Positions 9,711 to 20,357 are shown, counted from the first letter of the stretch. The stretch is DNA of 64,000 bases from CAZJYI01 sp964550025 (GCA_964550025.1 CAZJYI010000057.1:1-64000); one strand, 5' to 3'. A program made the numbers and translations. The notes: generated by a model not told the origin, from the letters alone.

Positions 9711-10504
9711 GTTGTGGGTGCGTGCTTTTGTATCAGGGCGCGGGCTTTTGTGCCGAAACCGAGGAGGCTGTAGAGAGGGGACAGCCAGCGTTTGGAGGAG
9801 TATGTCGACCATCGTTCCAGGCGGAAGCCGGTTCTGGCGAGCAGGTGCTTGAAGGAGTATCTGCAGAACTCGTTGGCGTGGTGCGGGACGTAGTCGGCCC
9901 GTTTCCAGCGGGCGAGTCCGTGGCGCCGCATGAAGTGCTTGATTCGCAGGTTGGGGCTGCCGATGTTGGGGAATTCGAGCAGGGCGTAGCCACCGTCCCT
10001 GAGCAAGGCGCGTAGCTTCCGCATGGCGAGAACCGGGTCGGGCAGGTGCTCGAGCACGTGCTTGAGCACCACGATGTCGTATTGCTCGTCCTCGCCGACC
10101 TCGTATTCAAGGAAGTCGCACACCAGCACGTCCACTTCCGCGATGCTTCTCGCGTGCTCCGCCAGCTCGGGAAAGAGCTCGATGCCGCGGACCTGCCAGC
10201 CGTCTTCCTTTGCCTGCAGGAGGAACGCGCCATTGTTGCACCCGATGTCCAGCAGCGATCCGCGCCGCGGAACGTGTTGCCTGACGAAGGCGTAGGATTC
10301 GCGCTGTGCCCGGTTGAACTTGTGCGTCATGTCGCGCGGGTCGAGAAGCTCCACCGTGTGCTTCTCCTGGTCGAAACCCGCCGACATGTCGTAGCTCACG
10401 AGCCGGCAGTTGCGGCAAATGTAGTACTTGAACTCCCCGCGGACACCTTCGGTGTAGTGCAGGCGGAGTTTGTCGTGACCGCACAATCTGCATTCGTCGA
10501 GCAT
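9707..10504 (-). CDS. Class I SAM-dependent methyltransferase with N-terminal zinc ribbon
   Basis: 265 residues. Cys pairs C5/C8 (CRLC) and C30/C33 (CRNC) form a probable zinc-binding N-terminus. A Methyltransf_23-type fold follows, with motif I LLDIGCNNGAFL, an acidic motif II in GIELFPELAE, and VVLKHVLEHLPDP as the post-II motif typical of the UbiE/hypothetical group. Proteins with this zinc-ribbon plus methyltransferase layout often methylate sugars or lipid-linked intermediates; the substrate here is unknown. It lies 62 bases downstream of the DUF3368 gene on the same strand, so it may be cotranscribed with the toxin-antitoxin pair. Its 3' end touches the hairpin repeat at 9661-9710. Confidence 0.8.
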   Translation of the reverse strand: MLDECRLCGHDKLRLHYTEGVRGEFKYYICRNCRLVSYDMSAGFDQEKHTVELLDPRDMTHKFNRAQRESYAFVRQHVPRRGSLLDIGCNNGAFLLQAKEDGWQVRGIELFPELAEHARSIAEVDVLVCDFLEYEVGEDEQYDIVVLKHVLEHLPDPVLAMRKLRALLRDGGYALLEFPNIGSPNLRIKHFMRRHGLARWKRADYVPHHANEFCRYSFKHLLARTGFRLERWSTYSSKRWLSPLYSLLGFGTKARALIQKHAPTT

Positions 10505-10566
10505 CGCTCGCCTCTTCCGATTCGGTTGAGTCTACCCAGACCCATGCGATGTTGGAGTATTGGTGG

Positions 10567-11040
10567 TCATGGCTGCGTGGCATCTGTGATCGACCGAAGG
10601 ACTTCGGACGAAACTCTGAATCCGGCGCCCTGAAGCCGCTTGAGTGCTTCGGGGAGGTCTTCAAGCAGACCCTTTTGCCGCGCTGCGAGCAGGATGCCCA
10701 GAGTGCCCGTCACTGTGAGCCCAGGCCCTCCCGCGACCAGCCGTGCCTGCAAGTCGTCAAGAACGACCAGATCTGCTCCCGAGATGTGGGGGAGCGTGAT
10801 TGCGGCAGTCTCCCCTGCGCCAAGCTCCCTCCGTAGGACCATTTCCGTCGGATCGGGCTCCGTCCGTATCCACGGGGCCTGATCAAGGTCCTGCGATAGC
10901 CCGTATCGTTCCATGCCGGCACGCAGTTCATCTGCCACCGCCTGCGGGCGCACAACGCTCCCGAACAGTTGTTGAAGCAGACGAAGCTCCCCGATTCTCT
11001 CCAAGGCAATCAAGGGGGACGTGTTAACCACGACTCGCAT
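10567..11040 (-). CDS. DUF3368 PIN-like toxin of a UPF0175/DUF3368 pair (copy 1)
   Basis: 157 residues. The ATG at 11040 gives the family start MRVVVNTSPLIALERIGEL; the longer frame only adds basic filler. N-TSPLI carries the position equivalent to the first PIN-domain acidic/Asn residue. E-T-A-A-I (GAGETAAITLP) and VVLDDLQAR supply the later acidic residues, and VTGTLGILLAARQKGL is the DUF3368 signature. PIN-fold proteins are metal-dependent RNases, and this family is predicted to be the toxin partner of UPF0175. It overlaps the upstream UPF0175 gene by 17 bases, indicating translational coupling. It is related to, but clearly diverged from, the copy at 20791-21267. Confidence 0.82.
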   Translation of the reverse strand: MRVVVNTSPLIALERIGELRLLQQLFGSVVRPQAVADELRAGMERYGLSQDLDQAPWIRTEPDPTEMVLRRELGAGETAAITLPHISGADLVVLDDLQARLVAGGPGLTVTGTLGILLAARQKGLLEDLPEALKRLQGAGFRVSSEVLRSITDATQP

Positions 11041-11293
11041 CGAGAGCAGCCTCCGCGTCCGATAGGACTTCCTCGCTTGTCTGCTGGAAGACCGAGACGC
11101 CAAACTGCCCGCAGACCATAAGGAACTCAGCCCTGCTCATGTCGGCCAAACCGGCAGCAAGTCCGCTGGATATCCTGCCGGACTCGAAGAGCTTGAGCGC
11201 AGCCATGAGCCGAATCTCCCGCACGGTATCTGCCGGGCGCTTTCCCAAAGCAACTGTTAGCTCTTCCGGATACTCTATTGTCGAGGAAACCAT
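11024..11293 (-). CDS. UPF0175 antitoxin (copy 1)
   Basis: 89 residues. It shows the UPF0175 pattern: an N-terminal beta strand (IEYPEELTVALG), then helical EIRLMAALKLFESGRISSGL and AAGLADMSRAEFLMVCGQFG, a helix-turn-helix-like core. It is predicted to bind DNA and to neutralise the DUF3368 protein encoded by the overlapping downstream gene. It is transcribed away from the giant gene at 11526; the two starts are about 230 bases apart, so both promoters lie in that gap. Confidence 0.82.
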   Translation of the reverse strand: MVSSTIEYPEELTVALGKRPADTVREIRLMAALKLFESGRISSGLAAGLADMSRAEFLMVCGQFGVSVFQQTSEEVLSDAEAALDASRG

Positions 11294-11525
11294 AACTCAT
11301 CACCTCTCAATGCTCCCAATCGTAGCACCACGTTGGCCGGATTGGAAGAAGATGCTTCGATCACTTCTCCCTGCGGATGCCTGGTGTCACTTGTCGGCAT
11401 TCGGTTAGATGGGGTTTGCGCGTTTTCCCCCCGTTTGATATCCTCCAAACCCTTATGCCCTGAATCGGAGTGGAGCGTGGCTCGCCTCCGGGACAGGGCG
11501 CCGACTCGAGGGAGATGTCCGCGAA

Positions 11526-14500
11526 ATGAGCAGACGACTAGTCTTTGCCGGTATGGCCTTGTGTTGCCTGGCGTCTGCCGCGCATGCGCAGGGGCCGCAC
11601 GCCACGGCCTGGTTGTATGCCACCAACACGGTTGCCGGCTCGACGGAAGTCAATGTCGCGTCCCCCGCGAGCCTGTTGTGGCACACCGACCGGGTGGATA
11701 CGGCGTACTTTCATCTCGCTTCGGCGACCAACCGTCTGACGGTCAGGCGGTCCGGCGACTACCTCGTGGCCGTGACCTTGCCTGTTTCCTCCGCCCATTC
11801 GGGCGACAATGACAGGGCCTGCATCCGGACCGAAGTCCACGTGAACCGCTCCGGGGTCGACAGCGTAGTCGAGGGGGGCACGGGAGAATCGTCCTATCTC
11901 CGCTTGCGCAACTTCCACCAGCAGTCGTCGGATCACATTGCGGTGCTGGCCACCAACCTGTCCGCGGGCGATTTCATGGAGGTGAAGGTCCGCGGGACAG
12001 CCGAGATAAAGGCCGCGGTCGAAATGGGCCGCGCGAGCTGGTACGCGGAGTACATTGCGTCGGACCGGGCGGTGTTCACGGCGACGACGACGAACAACGT
12101 GACCAACAACCTGCAGTGCACGTCCCAAAGCCCGCTGCTCTGGGACGCCGGTCTCACCAACGCCGCCTTCCAACACGTGGACGGCGACACGGGCATAACG
12201 CTGAAGGCCGCCGGCAACTATCTCGTCTTCATTAATTTGCCCCTTGCCGGCAACGGTTCAACCGCGCGCCAGGCGCCCAAGCTCCTGGTGCAACTCAACG
12301 GGAGCACCGTGCCCGGCGGCCAGGCCCGGCAAGGCTATATGCGGCAGAACGGCGAAGGCAACGACTACGCATCGCTGCAGTGGTCGGGGCTCGTACGGGC
12401 CACTAGCGCGAACCGCACACTCCGCGTCCAGGTCATCAGGGAGACGACCGCGGGCGGTGTCGTGACGGTGCAGGCCGGAAGGGTCGGCTCGATCTACGTC
12501 GAGAAGATCGACGCCGGCAGCGGTGTCTACTTTGGGCGCGGAACAAAGGTGGAAGGCAACAACAGCAACTGGAACCCTTCTCCCGCCAGATCGGTGGAGT
12601 GGTCAACGGACTGGATCATCGACACCAACTGTTTCGCGCACAGCACCTCTACCGACAAGCACCGGATCACGATCAAGGAGGACGGTCACTACCTCCTGGT
12701 CTACAACGACAACCTGAAGGAGACGGGCACACAGCGAGGCAACCCGGTTGCCACCGTGGAGGTCAACGGCGTTGCCCGGCCCGGCGCGCAGACCAAATGC
12801 CACTACATCCGCCAGAACACCGGGCACCAGGAGTCGTCGGGATCGCTGGTCTACCTCCTGACCGACATGACGAACGGCGCCGTCGTCGAAGTGAGTCTCT
12901 CCCGCGACAAGCAGTCCGGCTCCGTGAACAACGGTGCGACGGCCATCCTGATGCTTTGGCGGCGCCCCCTGTATGACCCGCATCTCCCCGTGATCGAGCA
13001 CACAGGCGCGCCCACCAACGTCACCTCCACCAACGCGTGGATCGGGGCCACGCTCACGTCGACGGGCGCAGCGCCTACTCAGGTATGGGCCTACTGGGGA
13101 ACGACCGACGCCGGCACGAACCTGACGTGGGCCTTCACAAACGACTTTGGACCGAACGGCAGCGCGCCCCCCGTGCCCTATTCATGCAACGCGACGGGGC
13201 TTGTGGCGGACACTGTCTACTACTATCGTTTTCGTGCCGCGAACGCCCATGGGACGTACTGGGCCCGTAGTACGGGCAGTTTCATGACCGGCGGATTGAC
13301 CGTAGATGCGGCCGACCCGTTGGCGGCCGAAGCCGGCACCAACACGGGCATGTTCGTGATAAGCCGGCCGGCCTCGCTGACGAACGGTGCGCTCACGGTC
13401 AACTACAGTCTCTCCGGCACGGCCAGCAACGGCCAGGACTACGCACTGTTGAGCGGCACGGTCGACATGGTGGCCGGGCAGAGCAATGCGACGGTCACCG
13501 TTACGCCCTGGGATGACATCGACAGCGGCGAAAGCAACGAGACTGTCGTGCTCACGATCCTACCGGGGGCGTACAGGGTCGGAAGCCCGGCGACGGCCAC
13601 CGTTACCATTGCGGACAACGACCTGTCGCCCGACCAGATTGCGGGTTTGCAGTTCTGGCTGGATGCGGAAAGCGGCGTGCGGACGGGGTCGGGCACCGCT
13701 GCCGGAAACGGCGACGCCGTAGGTTACTGGGATGACAGAAGCGCGTTGGGGCATACTGCCGAGCAGGCCGATTCGGCCATGCGGCCGATCTATGTGACCA
13801 ACGGTTTGAACGGTCGTCCCGTCGTGCGACTCCGTGGCAGCAACGGCATGTCCGTGGCGCATGCCGCCGGGCTGGATGCTGGTATTGCACAGACGGCGTT
13901 TGCCCTGTTCTCGCTCGATACGGGGTCGTCCATCGCGTTCAAAGGCGCCGTGCCGGGGAGCGGTGTTGGGGAATGGCGCGTTACACCTTCTTCGTACGGT
14001 GTGTCCGGCGCCTTGCCGGGTGGTCTTGATGCTGCGAGCTCCGGGGATATCCGGCTGGTCACGGGAAGGTACACCGGCAGCAAGGTACAGGTCTACCACA
14101 ACGGCAGCCTCAAAGGCGAGGTGGCGCAGTCCGGCGTGGCGGTGAACGGCAACTCGCTGGTTCTCGGCAGCGCTGCCCCGGGGGACAATCTGCTGAATGG
14201 AGGGATCGGTCAGGTCATCCTCTACAACCGTTCGTTGAACGACTCCGAGCGCGAGCAGGTCGAGACGTACCTGCTCGGCAAGTACTTCGGCGTGGTTCGG
14301 TTTGGCGGCCTGGGCGTTCCCGGGAATGCGACAGTCCTTGATCCGGTGGACGTGTCGATCGAAGTATCGCCCCTGGCACCCCTCTCGGACATTGCGGTGA
14401 CGCTCTGGTACCGCGAAGGGACCTCCGGTCCGTTTTCGGCTATCCCCATGGTGCACGTTGCCGGGGACAGGTACGTGACGTCGGTGCCGATTCCGCGGGG

Positions 14501-17500
14501 AAGTGCGACGACGGTCGAGTACTACATCGAGGTGACCTACTCGGGCGCGGGGAGCGGTACGTTGCATTGGCCCGCCGGTGGCGCTGCGGCGCCGGCGTCG
14601 TTTGCGCGGGCGGATGCCGATCCGCGCCAGTCCGGGCCATGTCGTCGTCGAACGGGCCTGACCGTTTCGGAGATCATGTACCACCCGCCCGCCGCGTACG
14701 GGAGCACGATGGAGTACGTTGAGCTGGCCAATACGGAGCCCGTACCGTGCGACATCAGCGGCTATCGCATCTCCGGCGATATCGACTACACGTTCCCCAC
14801 CGGCACGGTGATCGGAGCTCACCAGCGCCTTGTCGTTGCCGCTGATCCGTCGTTTGCCGCCTCGTTCTACGGGCTGAGCGGTGTCACGGGCCCGTTCTCG
14901 GGAAAGCTGTCGAACGGCGGGGGTACGCTGCGGCTGCGCAACCGGCACAATGCCGTGCTGCTTGAGCTCGAATTCTCGGACGCCCATCCGTGGCCCGCGC
15001 AGGCGGACGGCGGCGGACACTCGCTCGTACTCGCGCGCCCCGACCTGGGGGAGGGGGACGACAATGCCTGGAGCGCGAGCGCCTCGATCCACGGGAGCCC
15101 CGGTGTCTCCGATCGTGCGGTGGACGATCCCATGGCGGACGTCGTCGTCAACGAAGTCCTTATGCACACCGACCTGCCGCAGATCGACTTCATCGAGCTG
15201 TACAACCACAGCACGCAGGCGGTGAACATCTCCGGCGGGGTGCTGACCGATGACCCCAACGGGACGAATGCGTACACCATGCCGCCCGGCACGACTCTAC
15301 CGGCGGGCGGTTTCCTTTCGTTCGATCAGAACACGCTCGGTTTCTCACTCAGCAAGCACGGCGACGATGTCTACTTCGTCAATACCAACGCCAACCGCGT
15401 GGTCGACGCCGTGCGTCTGCCGGCCCAGGCTAACGGCATGTCCACCGGCCGCTACCCGGACGGCGGCCCGCGGTTTCGCGTCCTGCCTACGACCACGCCC
15501 GGCGCCGCCAACGGCAAGCCGGTTGCGCGCGACGTCGTGATCAACGAAATCATGTACCACCCGATATCGGGCGATAGCGACGATGAGTACATCGAGCTGC
15601 ACAACCGGGGGGCGGCCGCGGTCGACCTCACCAATTGGCGTTTCATCGAGGGCGTCGAGTTCACGTTTCCGACCGGCGCGCTGATCCAGGCCGGCGGCTA
15701 CGTGGTGGTCGCGCGCGACGCGCAGCGCCTGATCGGCAAGTACCCTCAGCTAGGCGCCACGAACACGTTCGGCGATTTCTCAGGGCGGCTGGCGGACGGC
15801 GGGGAACGCGTCGTGCTGGCGAGGCCCGACGACCCCCTCGTGCCGACAAACGACTTCGTCGTGATGGACACCGTTGCGTATGGCGACGGGGACATCTGGG
15901 GCGAATGGGCCGACGGCGACGGCAGCAGCCTGGAGCTGGTTGACCCCCACAGCGACAATCGTCTTCCCATGAACTGGGCCGGCAGTGACGAGACCATGAA
16001 GTCGGCCTGGACGACCATAGCGGTGACGGGCATCGTTCGGGCCGCGATCGACGGGCTGACTTCCGAGGGAACGATCGTTCTCAACGAGTTCCACGTCTAC
16101 ATGCTCCACACCGGCGAGTGCCTGGTGGATGATTTTTCGGTCGTTTCCTCGGGGGGTGTGGTGCGGGCCGAGGACGACTTCGAGACGGACATGTCGAAGT
16201 GGTCTCTTCTGGGGAACCACAAGCGCAGCGGCATCGAGACGAACGACGCGTACGGCGGCGCCCAGTGCCTGCGTGTGCGGTCCAGCGGGGTAGGGGACTC
16301 GATCCACGCCGACAACCAGCGGCCGCCGCCGTTCTACAACCGACTCGTCACGACGGTGGCGCCGACTTTTGCCGATGGCGAGGTGGCGACAATCCACGCG
16401 AAGGCAAGGTGGCTGCGGGGCGATCCGTACGTGGTCCTGGTGGTCAAAGCATTTGCGCTCGAGGCCGTCGGGGAGCTGCCTGTTCCCGATAACCTCGGTA
16501 CGCCGGGCCAGGAGAACGGTGCCTATCGCTCGAATGCCGGCCCGGCGATCGGGGACGTGGCCCACGCGCCGGTGCTTCCGGCCGACGGGCAGCCGGTGGT
16601 GGTCACCTGCAGCGTGGACGATCCCGACGGGGTCGGCGCGGTCGAGCTGCGGTATCGTCTCGATCCGACGAATTCGCTCAACACCGTGACCATGGCCGAC
16701 GACGGGCTCGGGGCCGACGTGTTCCCCGGCGACGGCCTGTACAGCGGCGTGATTCCCGGTTGCGCCGCGGGGACGCTGGCGGCCTTCCACGTGGCGGCCA
16801 CCGATGCCGCGGCCAGCCCGGTCACAAACACGTTCCCGTCCGATGCCCCCGTGCGTGAGTGCCTCGTGCGTTTCGGCGATCCGCCGGCAATCGGCGACAT
16901 CCAGACGTATCGGATCTGGATGACGGCGGCCAACATTACGGAGTGGGAGAACCGCCATGCCCGCGATAATGAAGTGCTGGATTGCACGCTGGTCTACGGC
17001 AACGAACGGGTGATCTACAACGGCGGCGCCCGCTACCGCGGGAACTTCCGCAGCTTCAACGGCCCTACGGGCAGCAAGAACTGCGCGTACCTGTTCATGA
17101 CGCCCAAGAGCGACCGTCTGCTGGGGGCGAACGAACTGAAAATCGACCAGTGCGGCCAGAACGGCACGGACACGACGCGGCAGCGCGAGCATACGGGCTA
17201 CTGGCTGGGTGCGGAGATGGGCCTGGCGAGCAGCTATCTCCGCTATATCCAGGTCCGAGTGAACCACTCGGACCGGGGCATCATGCACGACTTCCAGCCC
17301 CCGACACGGGATCTCGCCGAGAGCTGGTATGGAGTCGACGACCCGCCGATCTTCAGGATAATGACAAACCGCGGTCTCGACATTCACCTGCTGCCGGACG
17401 GCTCCAAGAACCAGGCGCGCTACCGGGTGAGCTGGCAGAAGAAGATCATGAGCTACCGCAATGACGACTATACGTCGATCTTCCGCATAGCCGATGCCCT

Positions 17501-20357
17501 GAACCTGGCGGATACGGCGGAGTTCATGGCCGCCACGGAGGCATTGGTCGACGTGAACCAGTGGCTGGGCGTCGTGGCGTTCAATCACGTCATCATCAAC
17601 AGCGACGCTTTTGGGTACAACTTCCGGCACAACGCGTATGCCTACGTGCCCGAGTACGACCGGATGCGGATCTTCTTTGCCGACCTGGACAACGGTCTGC
17701 ACCCCAACGACAGCCCAACGGCAAGCCTCACCAGCGTCAGCGACGATCCGTACACGAAAGACATGTTCGCCGTTCCGGAGTACATGCGCATGTACTGGCG
17801 CCACTTGCGACGGGCTGCGCTGGGACCGATGGAGGCAAACGCGGTGAACTCGCTGATCGACTCGTGGCATGCCGCGTTCCTGGCCAACGGGTTCTCCCCG
17901 GCGAGCCCGCAGGCGCTCAAGGACCGCATAGCCGGCCGGCGCGCGCATATTCTGAGCGAGCTCGGCAAGATATCCGCGAGCTTCGAGATCACGACGAACG
18001 CCGGCAACGACTTCAGCACGGCACAACCGATCGTCACGCTTGCGGGGGCGGCGCCGATCGAGGTCAAGACGCTCGTCGTCAACGGGGCCGCCCATCCCGC
18101 GCGGTTCCCCGGCCTGACGACGTGGGAATCAGACGTGGCGCTGACGGCGGGACCGAATGCCATTACGATCCAGGGGCGGGACGAAGACGGACTGGTGGTC
18201 GCTTCAGACACGATCACCGTGACGTTCACGGGAACGGCCCTCTCCCCCGACGACCTGATCACGATCAACGAGATCATGTACAACCCTGTCGGGACCGACG
18301 CCGAGTTTGTCGAGCTGCACAACCTGTCGCCCTCGGGAACACTCGATCTGGCCGGCCTGAGGCTCAACGGAGTCGATTTCACCTTTGGGTCGGGGTCGTT
18401 CATCGGTCCTACCGGTTACGTGGTGGTGGCAGAGAGCATTCCGGCCTACGCGGCGGCCTACAGCAATGCCGAAGTCGTGGTGGGCGACTATGCGGGGACG
18501 CTGGACAACGGCGGCGAAACGCTGTCGATTCAGAAGCCCCTGACCACCAACACCTGGTCCTCGATCGACACGGTTCGATTCGATGACGAGCTCCCCTGGC
18601 CGCCCCAGGCCGACAACGGGGGCTACTCGCTGCAGCTCATCGACCCGGAGCAGGATAACAGCGTGGCGGCCAACTGGGCCGTCGGCGGCGCCGTTCTCCA
18701 CACGCCCGGTCGCGCTAATTCCGTGCGCCATGCCCTTCCCGGGATCCCGGACATTACGATCAACGAAATCCAGCCGCGTAACGGCAGCACGCTTGCGGAC
18801 AACGCGGGCGATTTCGACCCATGGGTGGAGCTCTACCATGGGACGACGGCGTTCACCAATCTCAACGGGTTCTACCTGACGGACGATCCTGCCAATCCGA
18901 CAAACTGGGCCTTCCCGGCCGGCTACACGATCGGCACGGGCGACTTCGTGCTCGTCTGGGCCGACGGCGAGCCCGGGGAGGCGACGGCGACCGACCTCCA
19001 TGCCGGCTTCGCGATGAACAGCGACACGGGATCGCTGACGCTCGTGTGGGTCTACGGTGGGGTGACCACGGCCCTGGACCATGTCGAGTACGGCAACATC
19101 GCCACCAACCGCTCCTACGGTCTGTATCCGGACGGTGACACGTCCCTGCCCCGGATCGAGTGCTACTATCCGACCCCGGGCTTCACGAACAACCCCACGG
19201 TGTCGCCGGCCTCTGTCCGCATCAACGAGTGGATGGCGGACAACAATACGACAATCATCGACCCGGCGGACAACAACTACGAGGACTGGTTCGAGCTCTA
19301 CAACGCCGGGTCTGCCGCGGCCGACCTTTCCGGATATACACTCACAGACGACACGGGCACCCAGAACAAGTGGACGTTCCCCACGGGTTCGGTGATTGCC
19401 GCCGGAGGTTTCCTGCACGTGTGGGCCGATGGCGATCCGCAGCAGACCGGCGGCGGGTCGTACCATGCCGACTTCAGCCTGCGGCGTGGCGGCGAGGAGA
19501 TCGCCATCTACTCGCCGTCGGGCATTCTCGTCGATCACGTGACGTTTGGCTCCCAGAGCGGGGACATCAGCCAGGGGCGGTATCGGGATGGCGGGACGTT
19601 CACGTACTTCATGGGAACCCCGACGCCGGGCAGCGCCAACATCGCGGCGACCCTGGTTGTGTCGTCCCCGTGTGGCTCCCCGACGCCGCCGCGCGGAACG
19701 AATGCCTATGACTACAACACGCCCGTCGTCTGCCAGGTGGCCGGGTCACCCGCCGTGTCGTCGGGCGTGCGGCGTGTATGCAGCGGTTGGACCGGAACCG
19801 GCCAGGTGCCCGCTTCGGGGACGGGCACCAGCCTGACGGTGACCGTGACGGGGCCATCGTCGATCTCCTGGGAGTGGCCGGTGGAGTACGCGTTGACGGT
19901 TGCCGCGGGACCCAACGGGTCGGTCAGCACGAACGGGGGATGGTACGACGCGGGAGCCACCGGCGTGGCGGTCAGCGCCAGGGGAGACCACGGCTACGAG
20001 CTCGACTCCTGGAGCGGAGACGTGCCGGCCGGGCAGACGAACGCGGCGTCACTCAGCCTCACGATGGACATGCCGAGAGACTTGACCGCGGCCTTCGCGC
20101 TTGGGTCCTATGCCATCACGGCGACAGCCGGGCCCAACGGGAGCATCACGCCTTCGGGAACGACGCACGTGCCCGGTCTGGGAAGCGTGACGATCGTGTG
20201 CACGCCGGATCCCGGGTTCGATGTCGACACGCTGACCGTGGACGGGCTCCCCGTCCAGCCCGTCTCAGTCCACACCTTCAGCAACATCGGTTCCAACCAC
20301 ACCATTTCCGTGACCTTCGGCCCCGACAAGCCCGCGACGCTCTTCATTATCAGGTGA
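11526..20357 (+). CDS. Giant secreted protein: C1q-like, Calx-beta, LamG, lamin-tail and CotH domains
   Basis: 2943 residues with signal peptide MSRRLVFAGMALCCLASAAHA. In order: three C1q/TNF-like beta-jellyroll repeats (about 24-480); an FN3-like domain (about 485-585); Calx-beta (about 592-698; GTASNGQDYALLSGTV); a LamG/concanavalin-type lectin (about 702-920; LQFWLDAESGV..YWDDRS); lamin-tail domains (about 1042-1500; SEIMYHP, NEVLMHT, NEIMYHP); a CotH-type spore-kinase-like region (about 1790-2145; YRGNFRSFNG, LKIDQCGQNGTD, FADLDNGL); three more lamin-tail domains (about 2238-2700); and InlB-B-like beta repeats at the C-terminus. CotH/lamin-tail exoproteins are common in PVC bacteria; surface attachment or carbohydrate/protein binding is inferred. 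UPF0175/DUF3368 pairs flank it on both sides. It ends FIIR with no obvious sorting signal. Confidence 0.88.
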   Translation: MSRRLVFAGMALCCLASAAHAQGPHATAWLYATNTVAGSTEVNVASPASLLWHTDRVDTAYFHLASATNRLTVRRSGDYLVAVTLPVSSAHSGDNDRACIRTEVHVNRSGVDSVVEGGTGESSYLRLRNFHQQSSDHIAVLATNLSAGDFMEVKVRGTAEIKAAVEMGRASWYAEYIASDRAVFTATTTNNVTNNLQCTSQSPLLWDAGLTNAAFQHVDGDTGITLKAAGNYLVFINLPLAGNGSTARQAPKLLVQLNGSTVPGGQARQGYMRQNGEGNDYASLQWSGLVRATSANRTLRVQVIRETTAGGVVTVQAGRVGSIYVEKIDAGSGVYFGRGTKVEGNNSNWNPSPARSVEWSTDWIIDTNCFAHSTSTDKHRITIKEDGHYLLVYNDNLKETGTQRGNPVATVEVNGVARPGAQTKCHYIRQNTGHQESSGSLVYLLTDMTNGAVVEVSLSRDKQSGSVNNGATAILMLWRRPLYDPHLPVIEHTGAPTNVTSTNAWIGATLTSTGAAPTQVWAYWGTTDAGTNLTWAFTNDFGPNGSAPPVPYSCNATGLVADTVYYYRFRAANAHGTYWARSTGSFMTGGLTVDAADPLAAEAGTNTGMFVISRPASLTNGALTVNYSLSGTASNGQDYALLSGTVDMVAGQSNATVTVTPWDDIDSGESNETVVLTILPGAYRVGSPATATVTIADNDLSPDQIAGLQFWLDAESGVRTGSGTAAGNGDAVGYWDDRSALGHTAEQADSAMRPIYVTNGLNGRPVVRLRGSNGMSVAHAAGLDAGIAQTAFALFSLDTGSSIAFKGAVPGSGVGEWRVTPSSYGVSGALPGGLDAASSGDIRLVTGRYTGSKVQVYHNGSLKGEVAQSGVAVNGNSLVLGSAAPGDNLLNGGIGQVILYNRSLNDSEREQVETYLLGKYFGVVRFGGLGVPGNATVLDPVDVSIEVSPLAPLSDIAVTLWYREGTSGPFSAIPMVHVAGDRYVTSVPIPRGSATTVEYYIEVTYSGAGSGTLHWPAGGAAAPASFARADADPRQSGPCRRRTGLTVSEIMYHPPAAYGSTMEYVELANTEPVPCDISGYRISGDIDYTFPTGTVIGAHQRLVVAADPSFAASFYGLSGVTGPFSGKLSNGGGTLRLRNRHNAVLLELEFSDAHPWPAQADGGGHSLVLARPDLGEGDDNAWSASASIHGSPGVSDRAVDDPMADVVVNEVLMHTDLPQIDFIELYNHSTQAVNISGGVLTDDPNGTNAYTMPPGTTLPAGGFLSFDQNTLGFSLSKHGDDVYFVNTNANRVVDAVRLPAQANGMSTGRYPDGGPRFRVLPTTTPGAANGKPVARDVVINEIMYHPISGDSDDEYIELHNRGAAAVDLTNWRFIEGVEFTFPTGALIQAGGYVVVARDAQRLIGKYPQLGATNTFGDFSGRLADGGERVVLARPDDPLVPTNDFVVMDTVAYGDGDIWGEWADGDGSSLELVDPHSDNRLPMNWAGSDETMKSAWTTIAVTGIVRAAIDGLTSEGTIVLNEFHVYMLHTGECLVDDFSVVSSGGVVRAEDDFETDMSKWSLLGNHKRSGIETNDAYGGAQCLRVRSSGVGDSIHADNQRPPPFYNRLVTTVAPTFADGEVATIHAKARWLRGDPYVVLVVKAFALEAVGELPVPDNLGTPGQENGAYRSNAGPAIGDVAHAPVLPADGQPVVVTCSVDDPDGVGAVELRYRLDPTNSLNTVTMADDGLGADVFPGDGLYSGVIPGCAAGTLAAFHVAATDAAASPVTNTFPSDAPVRECLVRFGDPPAIGDIQTYRIWMTAANITEWENRHARDNEVLDCTLVYGNERVIYNGGARYRGNFRSFNGPTGSKNCAYLFMTPKSDRLLGANELKIDQCGQNGTDTTRQREHTGYWLGAEMGLASSYLRYIQVRVNHSDRGIMHDFQPPTRDLAESWYGVDDPPIFRIMTNRGLDIHLLPDGSKNQARYRVSWQKKIMSYRNDDYTSIFRIADALNLADTAEFMAATEALVDVNQWLGVVAFNHVIINSDAFGYNFRHNAYAYVPEYDRMRIFFADLDNGLHPNDSPTASLTSVSDDPYTKDMFAVPEYMRMYWRHLRRAALGPMEANAVNSLIDSWHAAFLANGFSPASPQALKDRIAGRRAHILSELGKISASFEITTNAGNDFSTAQPIVTLAGAAPIEVKTLVVNGAAHPARFPGLTTWESDVALTAGPNAITIQGRDEDGLVVASDTITVTFTGTALSPDDLITINEIMYNPVGTDAEFVELHNLSPSGTLDLAGLRLNGVDFTFGSGSFIGPTGYVVVAESIPAYAAAYSNAEVVVGDYAGTLDNGGETLSIQKPLTTNTWSSIDTVRFDDELPWPPQADNGGYSLQLIDPEQDNSVAANWAVGGAVLHTPGRANSVRHALPGIPDITINEIQPRNGSTLADNAGDFDPWVELYHGTTAFTNLNGFYLTDDPANPTNWAFPAGYTIGTGDFVLVWADGEPGEATATDLHAGFAMNSDTGSLTLVWVYGGVTTALDHVEYGNIATNRSYGLYPDGDTSLPRIECYYPTPGFTNNPTVSPASVRINEWMADNNTTIIDPADNNYEDWFELYNAGSAAADLSGYTLTDDTGTQNKWTFPTGSVIAAGGFLHVWADGDPQQTGGGSYHADFSLRRGGEEIAIYSPSGILVDHVTFGSQSGDISQGRYRDGGTFTYFMGTPTPGSANIAATLVVSSPCGSPTPPRGTNAYDYNTPVVCQVAGSPAVSSGVRRVCSGWTGTGQVPASGTGTSLTVTVTGPSSISWEWPVEYALTVAAGPNGSVSTNGGWYDAGATGVAVSARGDHGYELDSWSGDVPAGQTNAASLSLTMDMPRDLTAAFALGSYAITATAGPNGSITPSGTTHVPGLGSVTIVCTPDPGFDVDTLTVDGLPVQPVSVHTFSNIGSNHTISVTFGPDKPATLFIIR

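Noticed and set aside
15780..18095. A 771-residue minus-strand ORF opposite the giant gene
   Set aside because: The product is Arg/His/Val-rich with no family pattern, as expected from a high-GC gene read in the wrong frame; the plus strand carries clear CotH and lamin-tail domains.
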